From Piscirickettsia litoralis (GTDB taxonomy: Bacteria; Pseudomonadota; Gammaproteobacteria; Piscirickettsiales; Piscirickettsiaceae), in NCBI RefSeq assembly GCF_001720395.1, contig NZ_MDTU01000005.1, forward strand, positions 1 to 43,686: 43,686 nucleotides of DNA, read 5' to 3'. The notes under the pieces were generated by a model. That model had not been told where the DNA came from and did not search any database. It saw only the letters and a program-made list of their open reading frames with translations. Numbering within the stretch: position 1 is the stretch's first letter; the number at the start of each line of letters is the position of its first letter. The position numbers were made by a program, and so were the translations under genes. Positions 22,887 through 30,047 of this stretch are shown here, piece after piece.

Positions 22887-23382
22887 TAAAGCTGGAAGCA
22901 AGCTAAAAACGGATAACTTAAAAGCAGAGTGGGAAGAGATTTTGACTGAGTTCACACGCAAAGAAGTCGAAATTGCGCTAGGAAAATGCAAGAAGCGTTT
23001 TCATTATCCTCCATCGATGAAACAATTTTATGAGCTATGTCAGGAGTTGCAGCCGGAAGATTTAGGGCTTCACTCTGAAAGAGGGGCGTACCGCATTGCT
23101 TACGAGTTAATGATTGTGCCGGAGAGAAGCAAACTCACCGCATGGCCTAATCCCATACTGTACGCAGCAGCAAAAGCAACGCCTTGGGGTGGTTCCTATG
23201 GGGTAAGTAGTCATCAGGTGTTTGTAGAAAACTATAAGGCGAATATTAAAAAATATTTAGCTGGCCAAAAGTTTAAAGATGCTCCAAAGGTGTGCAAAAC
23301 AATTACTCAGAAAGGCCCAAGGACCAGCAAAGCCGCACTTTCGCAATTAGCAAAAATGAGAGCAAAACTACGAGTTCATTGA
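22714..23382 (+). CDS. Lambda P-like helicase loader
   Basis: 222 residues from the ATG at 22714 (AAGGA 10 bases upstream). The core LVFAKLTALYSMF, then LKAEWEEILTEFTRKEVEIALGKCKKRFHYPPSMKQFYELC (about 37-108, in parts), follows lambda P and its relatives, which bind host DnaB and bring it to the O-origin complex. The first 30 residues are Gln/Pro-rich and the C-terminus is basic. It overlaps the end of the O-like gene by 173 bases in another frame, a long overlap that supports coupled translation. Confidence 0.75.
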   Translation: MQTAPEICQQLTFTSSKSMQPPPQSQPDPSLTKRADLVFAKLTALYSMFSKQVTVVGDKAGSKLKTDNLKAEWEEILTEFTRKEVEIALGKCKKRFHYPPSMKQFYELCQELQPEDLGLHSERGAYRIAYELMIVPERSKLTAWPNPILYAAAKATPWGGSYGVSSHQVFVENYKANIKKYLAGQKFKDAPKVCKTITQKGPRTSKAALSQLAKMRAKLRVH

Positions 23383-23401
23383 TAAAGGAGAGTAAGGGAA
23401 G

Positions 23402-23623
23402 ATGCCAGGGGTAGAAATAGAATCAATCGATGCTTTAGACGAAAGAGGTAAAAACGTTATTAGAGCAGTTGATAATTATCTTGATGGTTTTAATCAAGAC
23501 ATTAGCAGTATATCAATTAATCTCAGTGATCATCATAAAATTACGAAGACGCTAGGCTTAGAGCCATGCACAGAAATAAGTCGCCAGGGTGTAGTTTTGG
23601 TGGGGGTTTGTGATGAGGCTTAA
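23402..23623 (+). CDS. Unknown small protein
   Basis: 73 residues, acidic N-terminal helix and a short C-terminal strand (GVVLVGVCDEA). No family recognised. GGGAAG precedes the ATG. It overlaps the next gene by 11 bases, so it belongs to the O/P operon. It sits where lambdoid phages keep small nin genes. Confidence 0.6.
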   Translation: MPGVEIESIDALDERGKNVIRAVDNYLDGFNQDISSISINLSDHHKITKTLGLEPCTEISRQGVVLVGVCDEA

Positions 23624-23990
23624 CCCAATATCAGCACCATTTCAAAAATTAAAGCCATTTAGATCAAAAGAGCTTAGAGAAGCATCCAGAGGGCGGCCAT
23701 GTATTCGATGTGGGAATAACGATGGCTCTACTGTCTATGCACATTATACCGGATTAAGACAGCAGGCTTTTGGAAAAGGAACGGCGACAAAATGCCATGA
23801 CATTCATGGCGCTGACTTGTGCATGCGGTGTCACAATTATTTTGATCAGTACCAGGGCTGTAATGGTAGCCAAGAAAGCAAAGTCAGTTTAAGTGAAGAG
23901 TTTCTGTATTGTGTCTCTAAGACGCAAGAGCGAAATATTAACGAAGGTGTTCTGGTTGTGTCTAAGGGGAGGCAAAAATGTCAGGGCTGA
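23613..23990 (+). CDS. YbcO/DUF1364-like nuclease
   Basis: 125 residues from the ATG at 23613. The DUF1364 pattern is clear: PCIRCGNNDGSTVYAHYTGLRQ (about 30-51, in parts), KGTATKCHDIHGADLCMRCHNYFDQ. The two Cys pairs and the conserved His residues form an HNH-like metal site. YbcO-type proteins of lambdoid nin regions are small metal-dependent nucleases, probably acting in recombination. It overlaps the genes on both sides. Confidence 0.75.
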   Translation: MRLNPISAPFQKLKPFRSKELREASRGRPCIRCGNNDGSTVYAHYTGLRQQAFGKGTATKCHDIHGADLCMRCHNYFDQYQGCNGSQESKVSLSEEFLYCVSKTQERNINEGVLVVSKGRQKCQG

Positions 23991-24460
23991 AAAAAGAAGA
24001 GCGATTAAAGCGGATCAAGTTTATTTCTGAGAATTACGACTCTTTAACGTTGACGGGTTTAGCCGAGATGTGGGGAGTGAAGCCTTTTAATGTTTACCGC
24101 TTTATTAAGAGAAATAATTTACCGCGAGTTTCAACTGGTGGGTGTTATCAGGGTGAAAGTAGAAAACGTTTTAAGGGCAAAAAAGAAAACAGTCCATCAT
24201 TTTTTATTGAAGAGCGCAGTAAAGCGCGTATTAATTATGTGCTTAAGAATAAAGACAGTCTTTCATTAGAAGAGCTTGCAGAGCGTTGGGAGATTGGCAT
24301 TTATGGTGTGTCAGCGTTTTTGTTTTCAAATGATTTGCCAGTGCTGCCGACTAGAAAAGCAGATGTTAAAAGGCGAGGCGTTCGTGTAGATGACAGCGAT
24401 AAGCTCTATATGGGGAAATATCGGAATATTAACGATTTTGTGGCAATGGCGAGGTGGTGA
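23978..24460 (+). CDS. Protein with two tandem HTH-like repeats
   Basis: 160 residues. Two copies of the same ~35-residue unit are visible: ENYDSLTLTGLAEMWGVKPFNVYRFIKRNNLP (about 18-49) and KNKDSLSLEELAERWEIGIYGVSAFLFSNDLP (about 88-119), shown in full here only as flank patterns: DSL-L-LAE-W-V/I and NDLP/NNLP. Each looks like a helix-turn-helix that ends in a Leu-Pro cap. The linker is basic. An internal duplication of a DNA-binding unit suggests binding to a direct-repeat site. GGGGAGG stands 6 bases before the ATG. Family unknown. Confidence 0.65.
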   Translation: MSGLKKEERLKRIKFISENYDSLTLTGLAEMWGVKPFNVYRFIKRNNLPRVSTGGCYQGESRKRFKGKKENSPSFFIEERSKARINYVLKNKDSLSLEELAERWEIGIYGVSAFLFSNDLPVLPTRKADVKRRGVRVDDSDKLYMGKYRNINDFVAMARW

Positions 24461-24462
24461 TT

Positions 24463-24627
24463 ATGAATAAGAAAATCAAGGCGACCGGAGCGATTAGAAG
24501 CGCGGCACGTGCGGCAAGAATGGGTAAAAGTCAGCCCGCATGGAGTGATAATTTTTTAGAAAAGTTTCATATCGAATCAGAAGCAAGGAAAACCGATAAG
24601 TTAAAGGCAATGCGCTACAATAGATGA
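24463..24627 (+). CDS. Small basic protein
   Basis: 54 residues, strongly basic at the N-terminus (MNKKIKATGAIRSAARAARM) with a central SQPAWSDNF. It starts 2 bases after the preceding stop with GAGGTGG 4 bases upstream, which is a good ribosome site. No family recognised. It closes the O/P operon. Confidence 0.55.
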   Translation: MNKKIKATGAIRSAARAARMGKSQPAWSDNFLEKFHIESEARKTDKLKAMRYNR

Positions 24628-24841
24628 AATATACCATTGTCTTTGATGTTTGTTTTTTTAAAGGTCGAAAACTAGGTGTTTAGGATTGTGTGCGAAGAAG
24701 GATTTAAGAGCAAAAAAAAGAGCCTACTTGAAGGAAGACTCTTAGTTGATCAGTGCAAACATCGTGATAGTTAGGAAGTACCGCGATTTATGAATTTTAT
24801 CTTAACAGAGATAGTTTGATAAATGAAGAAGGTCGCTGCAT

Positions 24842-25366
24842 ATGAAAAAATTTATTACTTATCCGAGTTCTGGTATGTTTCCAGAGCATGAGCCTCAGCC
24901 AATTGTTGTGGAAGTTGGTTATTCTAGAGTCAGGTTTATTCCAACCTCACCTCAGGCAATAGAGTTTATTGAAAGTCAGAAAATTACATGCCCCCACTGC
25001 AATAGCAAATTAAAATTAACTTACAAAGAAGATAGCTTTGAAATTGATTGCTCTATTGGCGAGGTTGAGGGCAGCTTCAATGGTGAGTTGCCGCTTAAAG
25101 AGCTTTTTGCTTTGTCATTGTTTTTTGATGTTGATTTTTTCTCGTGCTTATCTTGCCGTGAAGACTTCACCATTAAGCTTGATACTTTAGGTTCTACTCT
25201 GGTTGTAGGAACGGATTTTGGAAAGGAATATTACCAGAATGAAAAGGAGTGCCAGAAGATACAAGCCGAATTGGAGAAGCGGTTACAACCTCAAACAGTG
25301 GCACGCCAGGGTATTGAGGAACATGCATCTTTTGAGAAAAGTCATTATGCTCCCAATAATCAATAG
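24842..25366 (+). CDS. Unknown protein with Cys pairs
   Basis: 174 residues. CPHC at about 50-53 and CLSC at about 101-104 could form a zinc site around a beta region; the C-terminal third is charged and helical. I do not recognise it. The 214 bases before it (24628-24841) carry no gene but an AAGAG/CTCTT hairpin (around 24707-24732) and AT-rich DNA that may hold a promoter. Its 3' end overlaps the convergent gene at 25194 by 173 bases. Confidence 0.55.
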   Translation: MKKFITYPSSGMFPEHEPQPIVVEVGYSRVRFIPTSPQAIEFIESQKITCPHCNSKLKLTYKEDSFEIDCSIGEVEGSFNGELPLKELFALSLFFDVDFFSCLSCREDFTIKLDTLGSTLVVGTDFGKEYYQNEKECQKIQAELEKRLQPQTVARQGIEEHASFEKSHYAPNNQ

Positions 25367-25736
25367 CAAGCTGTTTAGGCTCCTTTCCAGCAACAGGTGG
25401 ACTGTCTTTAGTTGGTGGGAGACAACAGTAATTACCGATGTGAAGTTCTTTATCTGTTTGGCATATTGCGGCTTCATAAATGTATTGATATTGATCAAAA
25501 CAATTGAGTCGGAGATACAGAAGCATTTCTGGTATTGTTCTACAAAGGAAGCAGCAGTTAAGCCTACTTGGTTTCTCAGGATAGTTAATTTTTCTAATTT
25601 CTTCGAGCAGCATTTCACGTTCAAACAGTGGGTGGTTTCTGCCGTGATGCTGGATGATGTTTCCATAATTGCCGGGAAGTATGGTGCTGCCAATTTCCAG
25701 TGGAGTAGGAGAGGAATGATAAAAGACTTCGTCCAT
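25194..25736 (-). CDS. DUF2441-like, possible ADP-ribosyltransferase-fold protein
   Basis: 180 residues on the strand opposite to the operon. It opens VFYHSSPTPLEIGSTILPGNYG, then LLEEIRKINYPEKPSRLNCCFLC and YQYIYEAA. This order (YHxS, GSxLxPG, FPEKPSR) is that of the DUF2441 group, which I recall as similar to small ADP-ribosyltransferase-fold proteins. The fold call is from memory of the pattern, so moderate. If right, it could modify a host protein. A GGA lies 7 bases before the ATG. Plus-strand frames over the same bases (25218-25796) have no such content. Confidence 0.5.
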   Translation of the reverse strand: MDEVFYHSSPTPLEIGSTILPGNYGNIIQHHGRNHPLFEREMLLEEIRKINYPEKPSRLNCCFLCRTIPEMLLYLRLNCFDQYQYIYEAAICQTDKELHIGNYCCLPPTKDSPPVAGKEPKQLAIDYWEHNDFSQKMHVPQYPGVPLFEVVTASPIRLVSSGTPFHSGNIPFQNPFLQPE

Positions 25737-25792
25737 AAAATTGTCCGTGTGAATACAGTTAAGTTAAGAATATTATCAAAGGGCGGTAAGCA

Positions 25793-26542
25793 ATGAAAGC
25801 AGAGACAGTAGTAACAGCATTTTATGAGAAAACTAGTAAGTTAGATGGTATGCCTTTTCACAAGGCGCACAATGGAATTACTCGCCCCGAGATTGGCGCA
25901 TCACTGGCATTTGCTGAGCGCATGGCATCGCTGGCGTTTCAAGTGAGGTATTTGAATGAGCATCGCTATATTCCAGAGTTAAAAAGGCGGTTATTGTCTG
26001 CTATTCACAAAATGTTCAATCTTAGGGAAGAAACCGCTAGGAAGTACGCAGCACTGGCGATTCAGGAAGTGTGTTTAAGTGATATGTGTAAGAAGTGTGA
26101 AGGGAGAGGAGTTGTGCCGAGTCAATACAAGGTTAGGAAAATCGCTAAAGTAAAAGAAGCGGATGAGCTGTGGCGTGCTATTGAAATTGAGTATAAGAAA
26201 TACGCACATAACGATAAGCTAAGCGGTGATTTAGTTTCCTATGGCAAGAAGGTTAAACATTTAGCTAGTAAATACAGTGTGACGAGTGGAGAGATATTGC
26301 GAAAGGTTCAGGGATGGATAGAAGGTAAACCAAGTGTAGAGAAGAAACCTAAGCTTATTGCAATGAATTATGATCGTGAGTGTAGTGCGTGTAATGGTAC
26401 TGGTTATGGTCGGATGTTAGATAAAGAGAGAGCAGAGTTTTTAGAGGTAGCAGGTCCAACTTTCAAAATTAAACATAAAGAGCGTTATGGCAAGGTATAT
26501 CTGAGGTTGAGGGACTCATTGCAGAGTATAAAGTGTCATTAA
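25793..26542 (+). CDS. Phage antitermination protein Q-like
   Basis: 249 residues. Two DnaJ-type zinc knuckles, CKKCEGRG (residues 99-106) and CSACNGTG (197-204), separated by a helical insert, and the helical N-terminus (ERMASLAFQVRYL) match the Q antiterminators of phage 82/lambdoid type. Q binds the late promoter region and makes RNA polymerase ignore terminators. Position supports this: it is the last gene before the lysis and packaging genes and a terminator lies about 100 bases downstream (26640). The N-terminal part holds LREETARKYAALAI, a likely HTH. Confidence 0.78.
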   Translation: MKAETVVTAFYEKTSKLDGMPFHKAHNGITRPEIGASLAFAERMASLAFQVRYLNEHRYIPELKRRLLSAIHKMFNLREETARKYAALAIQEVCLSDMCKKCEGRGVVPSQYKVRKIAKVKEADELWRAIEIEYKKYAHNDKLSGDLVSYGKKVKHLASKYSVTSGEILRKVQGWIEGKPSVEKKPKLIAMNYDRECSACNGTGYGRMLDKERAEFLEVAGPTFKIKHKERYGKVYLRLRDSLQSIKCH

Positions 26543-26591
26543 TATTTAGGGGGTGGAAAAAAAGATTTGCAAAGGGCTAATTTTTGCGTTA

Positions 26592-26616
26592 AATTTAGAG
26601 CCTAAATTGATAGTAT
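26592..26616 (+). promoter_or_regulatory. Candidate late promoter region with dyad
   Basis: AATTTAG-AGC-CTAAATT (26592-26608) is a perfect 7+3+7 dyad directly before a -10-like TAGTAT (26611-26616). No clear -35 box is present at the right distance. In lambda the Q binding element lies between the -35 and -10 boxes of PR', so this dyad is a candidate Q site. It stands 50 bases after the Q-like gene and 24 bases before the terminator. Confidence 0.45.
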
Positions 26617-26639
26617 AGACATACTGCACTTCAAAGAAG

Positions 26640-26666
26640 ACCAGCCATTCAGAGCTGGTTTTTTTA
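26640..26666 (+). terminator. Intrinsic terminator, candidate tR'
   Basis: ACCAGC (26640-26645) pairs with GCTGGT (26654-26659) around an 8-base loop and is followed by seven T. It is the only strong terminator at the head of the late operon and would be the one that the Q-like protein overrides. Confidence 0.85.
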
Positions 26667-26693
26667 TGCCTAAAATTTATTCAAGGAGTAAAC

Positions 26694-26813
26694 GTGTATA
26701 TTGATGAGGAAATAGATAAATTTCAAAGAAAAATGATATTTTCCAGTGCTGTAGTGATTGTATGTAGCAGTATATCGCTTGTGTGCAACCTGGGTCTTTT
26801 GTTTTTTAGCTGA
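26694..26813 (+). CDS. 39-residue single-TM peptide
   Basis: A GTG start with AAGGAG five bases upstream opens a 39-codon frame: a charged start (YIDEEIDKFQRKM) and one hydrophobic segment (about residues 15-38). It lies between the terminator and the holin gene. It may be an antiholin, a small lysis regulator or a toxic peptide. Evidence is the ribosome site, the membrane segment and the place; no homology is known to me. Confidence 0.5.
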   Translation: MYIDEEIDKFQRKMIFSSAVVIVCSSISLVCNLGLLFFS

Positions 26814-26849
26814 AGTTTTTAGGGGGCGGATTAGCCCATTTAAAAAATT

Positions 26850-27146
26850 ATGATTGATAATGACCATATCTTAAAGTGGTTTGGTCTGTTGGTTCTGTGC
26901 TGGTTCGGCGCAATTGCTCATTACATTAAATATTTAAGCGAAACGAAAGAGAAATTTGCGGCAATCGATTTTATTGCTCGCTTGCTTTGCTCTGCCTTCG
27001 CTGGCGTTATAACGCATTATTTTTGTGCGGCAATTAATTTGAACGATGCAATGACCGCAGGCTTGATCGGATTGTCGGGCTATATGGGCGCTGAGTCGAT
27101 GCAGCTTATATCGAATATTGTTAAGAGTTATTTTGCTCGTAAATAG
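26850..27146 (+). CDS. Holin, LydA/holin superfamily III type
   Basis: 98 residues with three hydrophobic segments (about 8-27, 39-58, 66-84). HYIKYLSETKEKF followed by ARLLCSAFAGVITHYFC and LIGLSGYMGAESMQLI is the pattern of LydA-like class holins (phage P1 LydA and relatives). It makes the inner-membrane hole that starts lysis. The ribosome site is weak. It is followed by overlapping spanin genes, but no endolysin gene is seen beside it. Confidence 0.8.
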   Translation: MIDNDHILKWFGLLVLCWFGAIAHYIKYLSETKEKFAAIDFIARLLCSAFAGVITHYFCAAINLNDAMTAGLIGLSGYMGAESMQLISNIVKSYFARK

Positions 27147-27154
27147 GAAAATAG

Positions 27155-27400
27155 ATGAGTGCTTCATTTATTAAATTTTTGATTCAGATTGTCGGAAAAG
27201 TATTTGTATTCTTTTTTGCTATGCTGCGACGGCAAAAGTTAGAACAGGATAGAAAGAAGGAACAAGCGGAATATGACGACCTTCAAAAAGATACTCTTAG
27301 TTGGTGGAGCAAGCATTTTAATCGTGGGATGCAGCCCCGTGACAAGTACAATGCCATTGAAACCAGTCAAGCCAATGCTACAGCCGATAGGAAACAGTAG
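27155..27400 (+). CDS. Inner-membrane spanin (Rz-like)
   Basis: 81 residues. An N-terminal membrane helix (about 5-23) is followed by a highly charged coiled-coil-like stretch (RRQKLEQDRKKEQAEYDDLQKD) and a periplasmic tail. This is the Rz pattern, though shorter than lambda Rz (153). Its 3' half contains the start of the Rz1-like lipoprotein in another frame, the classic embedded arrangement, which strengthens both calls. Confidence 0.7.
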   Translation: MSASFIKFLIQIVGKVFVFFFAMLRRQKLEQDRKKEQAEYDDLQKDTLSWWSKHFNRGMQPRDKYNAIETSQANATADRKQ

Positions 27401-27479
27401 CGGCGGTGTTTGTTTTGACAGAGCCGACAGCGTGAAGCTCGGCAGATATATTTTAGATTTAGAAAGTGGATATAACTAA
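27273..27479 (+). CDS. Outer-membrane spanin lipoprotein (Rz1-like)
   Basis: 68 residues. A signal peptide with lipobox LIVGC puts the lipid on Cys20. The mature part is Pro-rich (CSPVTSTMPLKPVKPMLQP), as in Rz1. It begins inside the Rz-like gene in a different frame and extends 79 bases past it. With Rz it joins inner and outer membranes in the last lysis step. The next gene overlaps its stop by one base. Confidence 0.75.
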   Translation: MTTFKKILLVGGASILIVGCSPVTSTMPLKPVKPMLQPIGNSSGGVCFDRADSVKLGRYILDLESGYN

Positions 27480-27661
27480 TGGAACTCTCAGCAGAACAAA
27501 AAGTAAAAAATAATATGCTCAACTTATCGTTTGATTTGAAAGTACAGTTTGACGCGCTTAAAGAGTTTTATCCCGATCACTGCCAAAAATTAGGTAAGGC
27601 CAATCGCTTACTGAATGCGGCTTTAGACATGGCTATTGAAGTTTTTTCTCAAAAAATTTGA
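27479..27661 (+). CDS. Unknown small helical protein before terminase
   Basis: 60 residues, one long amphipathic helix pair (AEQKVKNNMLNLSFDLKVQFDALKEF, LNAALDMAIEVF). Its ATG overlaps the stop of the Rz1-like gene. No family recognised. The last codons run into the phased A-tracts that precede the small terminase gene. Confidence 0.55.
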   Translation: MELSAEQKVKNNMLNLSFDLKVQFDALKEFYPDHCQKLGKANRLLNAALDMAIEVFSQKI

Positions 27662-27717
27662 AAAAACGCCAAGAAATTTCAAAAAAACACGAAAAAATGA
27701 TTATTTTTGATGAAAAA
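27651..27717. other. Phased A-tracts (intrinsically bent DNA) before terS
   Basis: A6 at 27651, A6 at 27661, AAATTT at 27674, A7 at 27681, A6 at 27692, T5 at 27704 and A5 at 27713: centres about 10-11 bases apart, close to one helical turn. Such phasing makes strong fixed bends. Bent DNA occurs at packaging start sites (cos/pac) next to the small terminase gene, so this is a candidate. Confidence 0.55.
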
Positions 27718-28172
27718 TGGGTAAATTATCGCCAAAAAAAGAGCGTTTTGTTGAAGAATATTTAATTGACCTTAATGCGACTCAAGCGGCTATTCGTGCA
27801 GGGTACAGCGAAAAAGGAGCGAGGCAGCAAGCACACAAATTGCTGACAAAAGTTGACATAAAAAAAGAAATCGCCGAAAGAACCAAAAAGGTTAACAAAA
27901 AATATGCCATTGATCATGACAGTATTCGCCAAGAGTTAGCGAGCCTCGCCTTTATTTCTGTGTCCCGACTAGGTGATAAAGAAACAGGCATCAAAGCCCA
28001 AGACAAGATAAAAGCTTTAGACTGCTTGGCGAAAATGGAAGGCATGTATATTCAGAAGGCAGAAACCGAAATCACCCTCAACCCACAAACAGCGATGGAG
28101 AAGCTGACAGAGCAACTCTTTAAGGCAAAGGAAAATGACAAGCAAAATAGCGACGATAACGAGACCGCCTAA
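27717..28172 (+). CDS. Terminase small subunit
   Basis: 151 residues. The N-terminus LSPKKERFVEEYLIDLNATQAAIRAGYSEKGARQQAHKLL (in parts, about 4-43) is the DNA-binding HTH of the terminase small subunit 2 family; a helical oligomerisation part follows and an acidic tail (KENDKQNSDDNE) ends it. It recognises the packaging site and feeds the large subunit, whose gene overlaps its end by 38 bases. The ATG at 27717 lacks a good ribosome site because the region is A-rich. Confidence 0.88.
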   Translation: MGKLSPKKERFVEEYLIDLNATQAAIRAGYSEKGARQQAHKLLTKVDIKKEIAERTKKVNKKYAIDHDSIRQELASLAFISVSRLGDKETGIKAQDKIKALDCLAKMEGMYIQKAETEITLNPQTAMEKLTEQLFKAKENDKQNSDDNETA

Positions 28173-29526
28173 TACGGGCCAAAGCTGGCTAGAGTATTTA
28201 AAATCATTATCGCCAGATTTAAGAAGGCGATTTTTAGAGCCACTGACCGAAGCGCAAGCCGAGTTCTTTTTAAATAGCTGGGTATTTAACGCCCGAGAAA
28301 AACAGTTCGCTCCTGATGGTTTGTGGGATACCTGGTTTATTCTCGCCGGTCGTGGATTTGGCAAGACACGCTCCGGTGCCGAGTGGGTGCTGGATGGCAT
28401 TACCAATGATGAGGCTGAACGAATTGCGCTGGTAGGGTCCACTAGAGAAGATGTCAGGGCCACTATGATTGAGGGCGAGAGTGGTATTTTAGTTCGTGCC
28501 GAAGCTCGCAAGATTAAGTTCGATTATAATAAGAGTCGGCTTGAAATTAAGTTTCCCGATTACAATGCACTCTGTGCTGGCTTCTCTGCGGAAAAACCCG
28601 AGCGCTTGCGTGGTCCTCAGTTTCACTGGGCGTGGTGTGATGAATTAGCCGCCTGGGCGCGAGATAAAGACACCTGGGACATGCTGCAAATGTGTACCCG
28701 TTTAGGGGAGAATAACCGCGTTTTAGTGACGACGACACCGAAGCCTAGACCACTCATTAAGCAGCTTGTGAAAGACCCTAAAACGGTGATTAGTAAGGGT
28801 TCTACCTTTGAAAACTCGAACAACCTATCGTCTGCCTTTGCTGAGAAAATGCGTGAGAAATACGAAGGGACGCGCTTAGGTCGCCAAGAGTTAGAGGCCG
28901 AGATACTGGATGATAGCGCTGGGGCGTTGTGGACGTATGGCCTCATAGAAAATCAACGAACACATGAACGGCCTGAATATTTCCAACGTATCGTTGTTGC
29001 GATTGACCCCTCTGTCACTGCCACAGAAGAGAGTGACGAGTGCGGTTTGGTTGTGGCAGGTATTGACCGTGAGGGTAAAGGATATCTGCTTGAGGATGCC
29101 TCAGAAGTGATGTCACCGCTAGAGTGGTGCCAGAAGGCCGTGGACCTTTATAAGAAATGGAGTGCTGATCTTATTGTGGCCGAAGTAAATAATGGCGGCG
29201 ACTTGGTGGAAAGTATGGTGCGCTCGATTGATAAGAATATCTCCTATAAAAAGGTGCATGCGACCAGAGGTAAGGTGATAAGGGCTGAGCCAATAGCGAA
29301 TTTATACACACAAGGTAAGTGCTATCACCTGGGTTGTTTTCCTGTGTTGGAAGATCAGCTTTGTACCTGGACTCCCGATGACCCGGATTCGCCAGATCGA
29401 TTGGATGCGTTGGTTTGGGCTTTTACTGAACTGATGATCGACAGCATGGATGTGCCCGATTTGGGTGGGATTAACTTTAAAAGCTTGGCTGAGAAAAGTT
29501 ATAGGAAGAATCCGTTTGGGTTTTGA
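28135..29526 (+). CDS. Terminase large subunit
   Basis: 463 residues. Walker A GRGFGKTRSG at 72-81, Walker B FHWAWCDE with Asp169/Glu170, motif III TTTPKPR near 195. The nuclease half shows VVAIDPSVT near 280, LIVAEVNNGGD near 345 and DRLDALVWA near 423, supplying the RNase H-fold acidic residues. Closest in style to the Terminase_6 type that uses headful or site-specific packaging in lambdoid myophages and siphophages. It drives DNA into the prohead at the portal. Confidence 0.93.
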   Translation: MTSKIATITRPPNTGQSWLEYLKSLSPDLRRRFLEPLTEAQAEFFLNSWVFNAREKQFAPDGLWDTWFILAGRGFGKTRSGAEWVLDGITNDEAERIALVGSTREDVRATMIEGESGILVRAEARKIKFDYNKSRLEIKFPDYNALCAGFSAEKPERLRGPQFHWAWCDELAAWARDKDTWDMLQMCTRLGENNRVLVTTTPKPRPLIKQLVKDPKTVISKGSTFENSNNLSSAFAEKMREKYEGTRLGRQELEAEILDDSAGALWTYGLIENQRTHERPEYFQRIVVAIDPSVTATEESDECGLVVAGIDREGKGYLLEDASEVMSPLEWCQKAVDLYKKWSADLIVAEVNNGGDLVESMVRSIDKNISYKKVHATRGKVIRAEPIANLYTQGKCYHLGCFPVLEDQLCTWTPDDPDSPDRLDALVWAFTELMIDSMDVPDLGGINFKSLAEKSYRKNPFGF

Positions 29527-29621
29527 GTGACTTTCAGTGGTATTACAGTTATGGAGTGGGTGGATTATATATAAAGTAATAATTGTTTTGTTAGTTTTTT
29601 GTTAACAACGGAGTTAAGTAA

Positions 29622-30047
29622 ATGCCAAATGTAAATGAAATGAGAGAAAAATTACTCCATATATTAGAAAGAAAATATTCTTATCCTGATATTCTTAGTG
29701 AAGATTGTGTTTCCAGTTTTACAGATGAGCAGATAGAAATTCTTCTTAATGCAGTTGAACTAGGAGTTATAAGTAATGAAGTAGAAAAAAAGGTTCCAGA
29801 TAATCTTTTTATAACAACAAACGAATTGGAGCTCAGGAAATTCTTGTCCAGGAGTCTCTTTGCAAATCTACGAAATGATACTCACTTGTTCGATAAAATT
29901 AAAACCGCTGTGGACGAGGCCAAGGCCAAGGCCAAGGCCGGATTTGAATCAAATGCTTCTTCAATAGGAAAAACTAGTGATGGAGATACAGATGGCTCAT
30001 ATAGTGTAGAGTTATCTGCAGTAGAGGATCCTGCCATAAAAAAATGA
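29622..30047 (+). CDS. Unknown cargo protein with AK repeats
   Basis: 141 residues, helical, with a short AKAKAKA run coded by a GC-rich hexamer repeat (GGCCAA, about 29917-29940). No domain recognised. A CGGAG site precedes the ATG. The gene is AT-rich compared with the terminase and portal around it and stands in the classic cargo slot between terL and portal. It overlaps the next gene by 4 bases (ATGA), so the two form a unit. An effector-like role in a host cell is conceivable but not shown. Confidence 0.55.
   Translation: MPNVNEMREKLLHILERKYSYPDILSEDCVSSFTDEQIEILLNAVELGVISNEVEKKVPDNLFITTNELELRKFLSRSLFANLRNDTHLFDKIKTAVDEAKAKAKAGFESNASSIGKTSDGDTDGSYSVELSAVEDPAIKK

Noticed and set aside
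25218-25796. 192-codon plus-strand frame
   Set aside because: It overlaps the antisense DUF2441-like gene, has no family features and is rich in Trp, Cys and Phe in the way of shadow frames.
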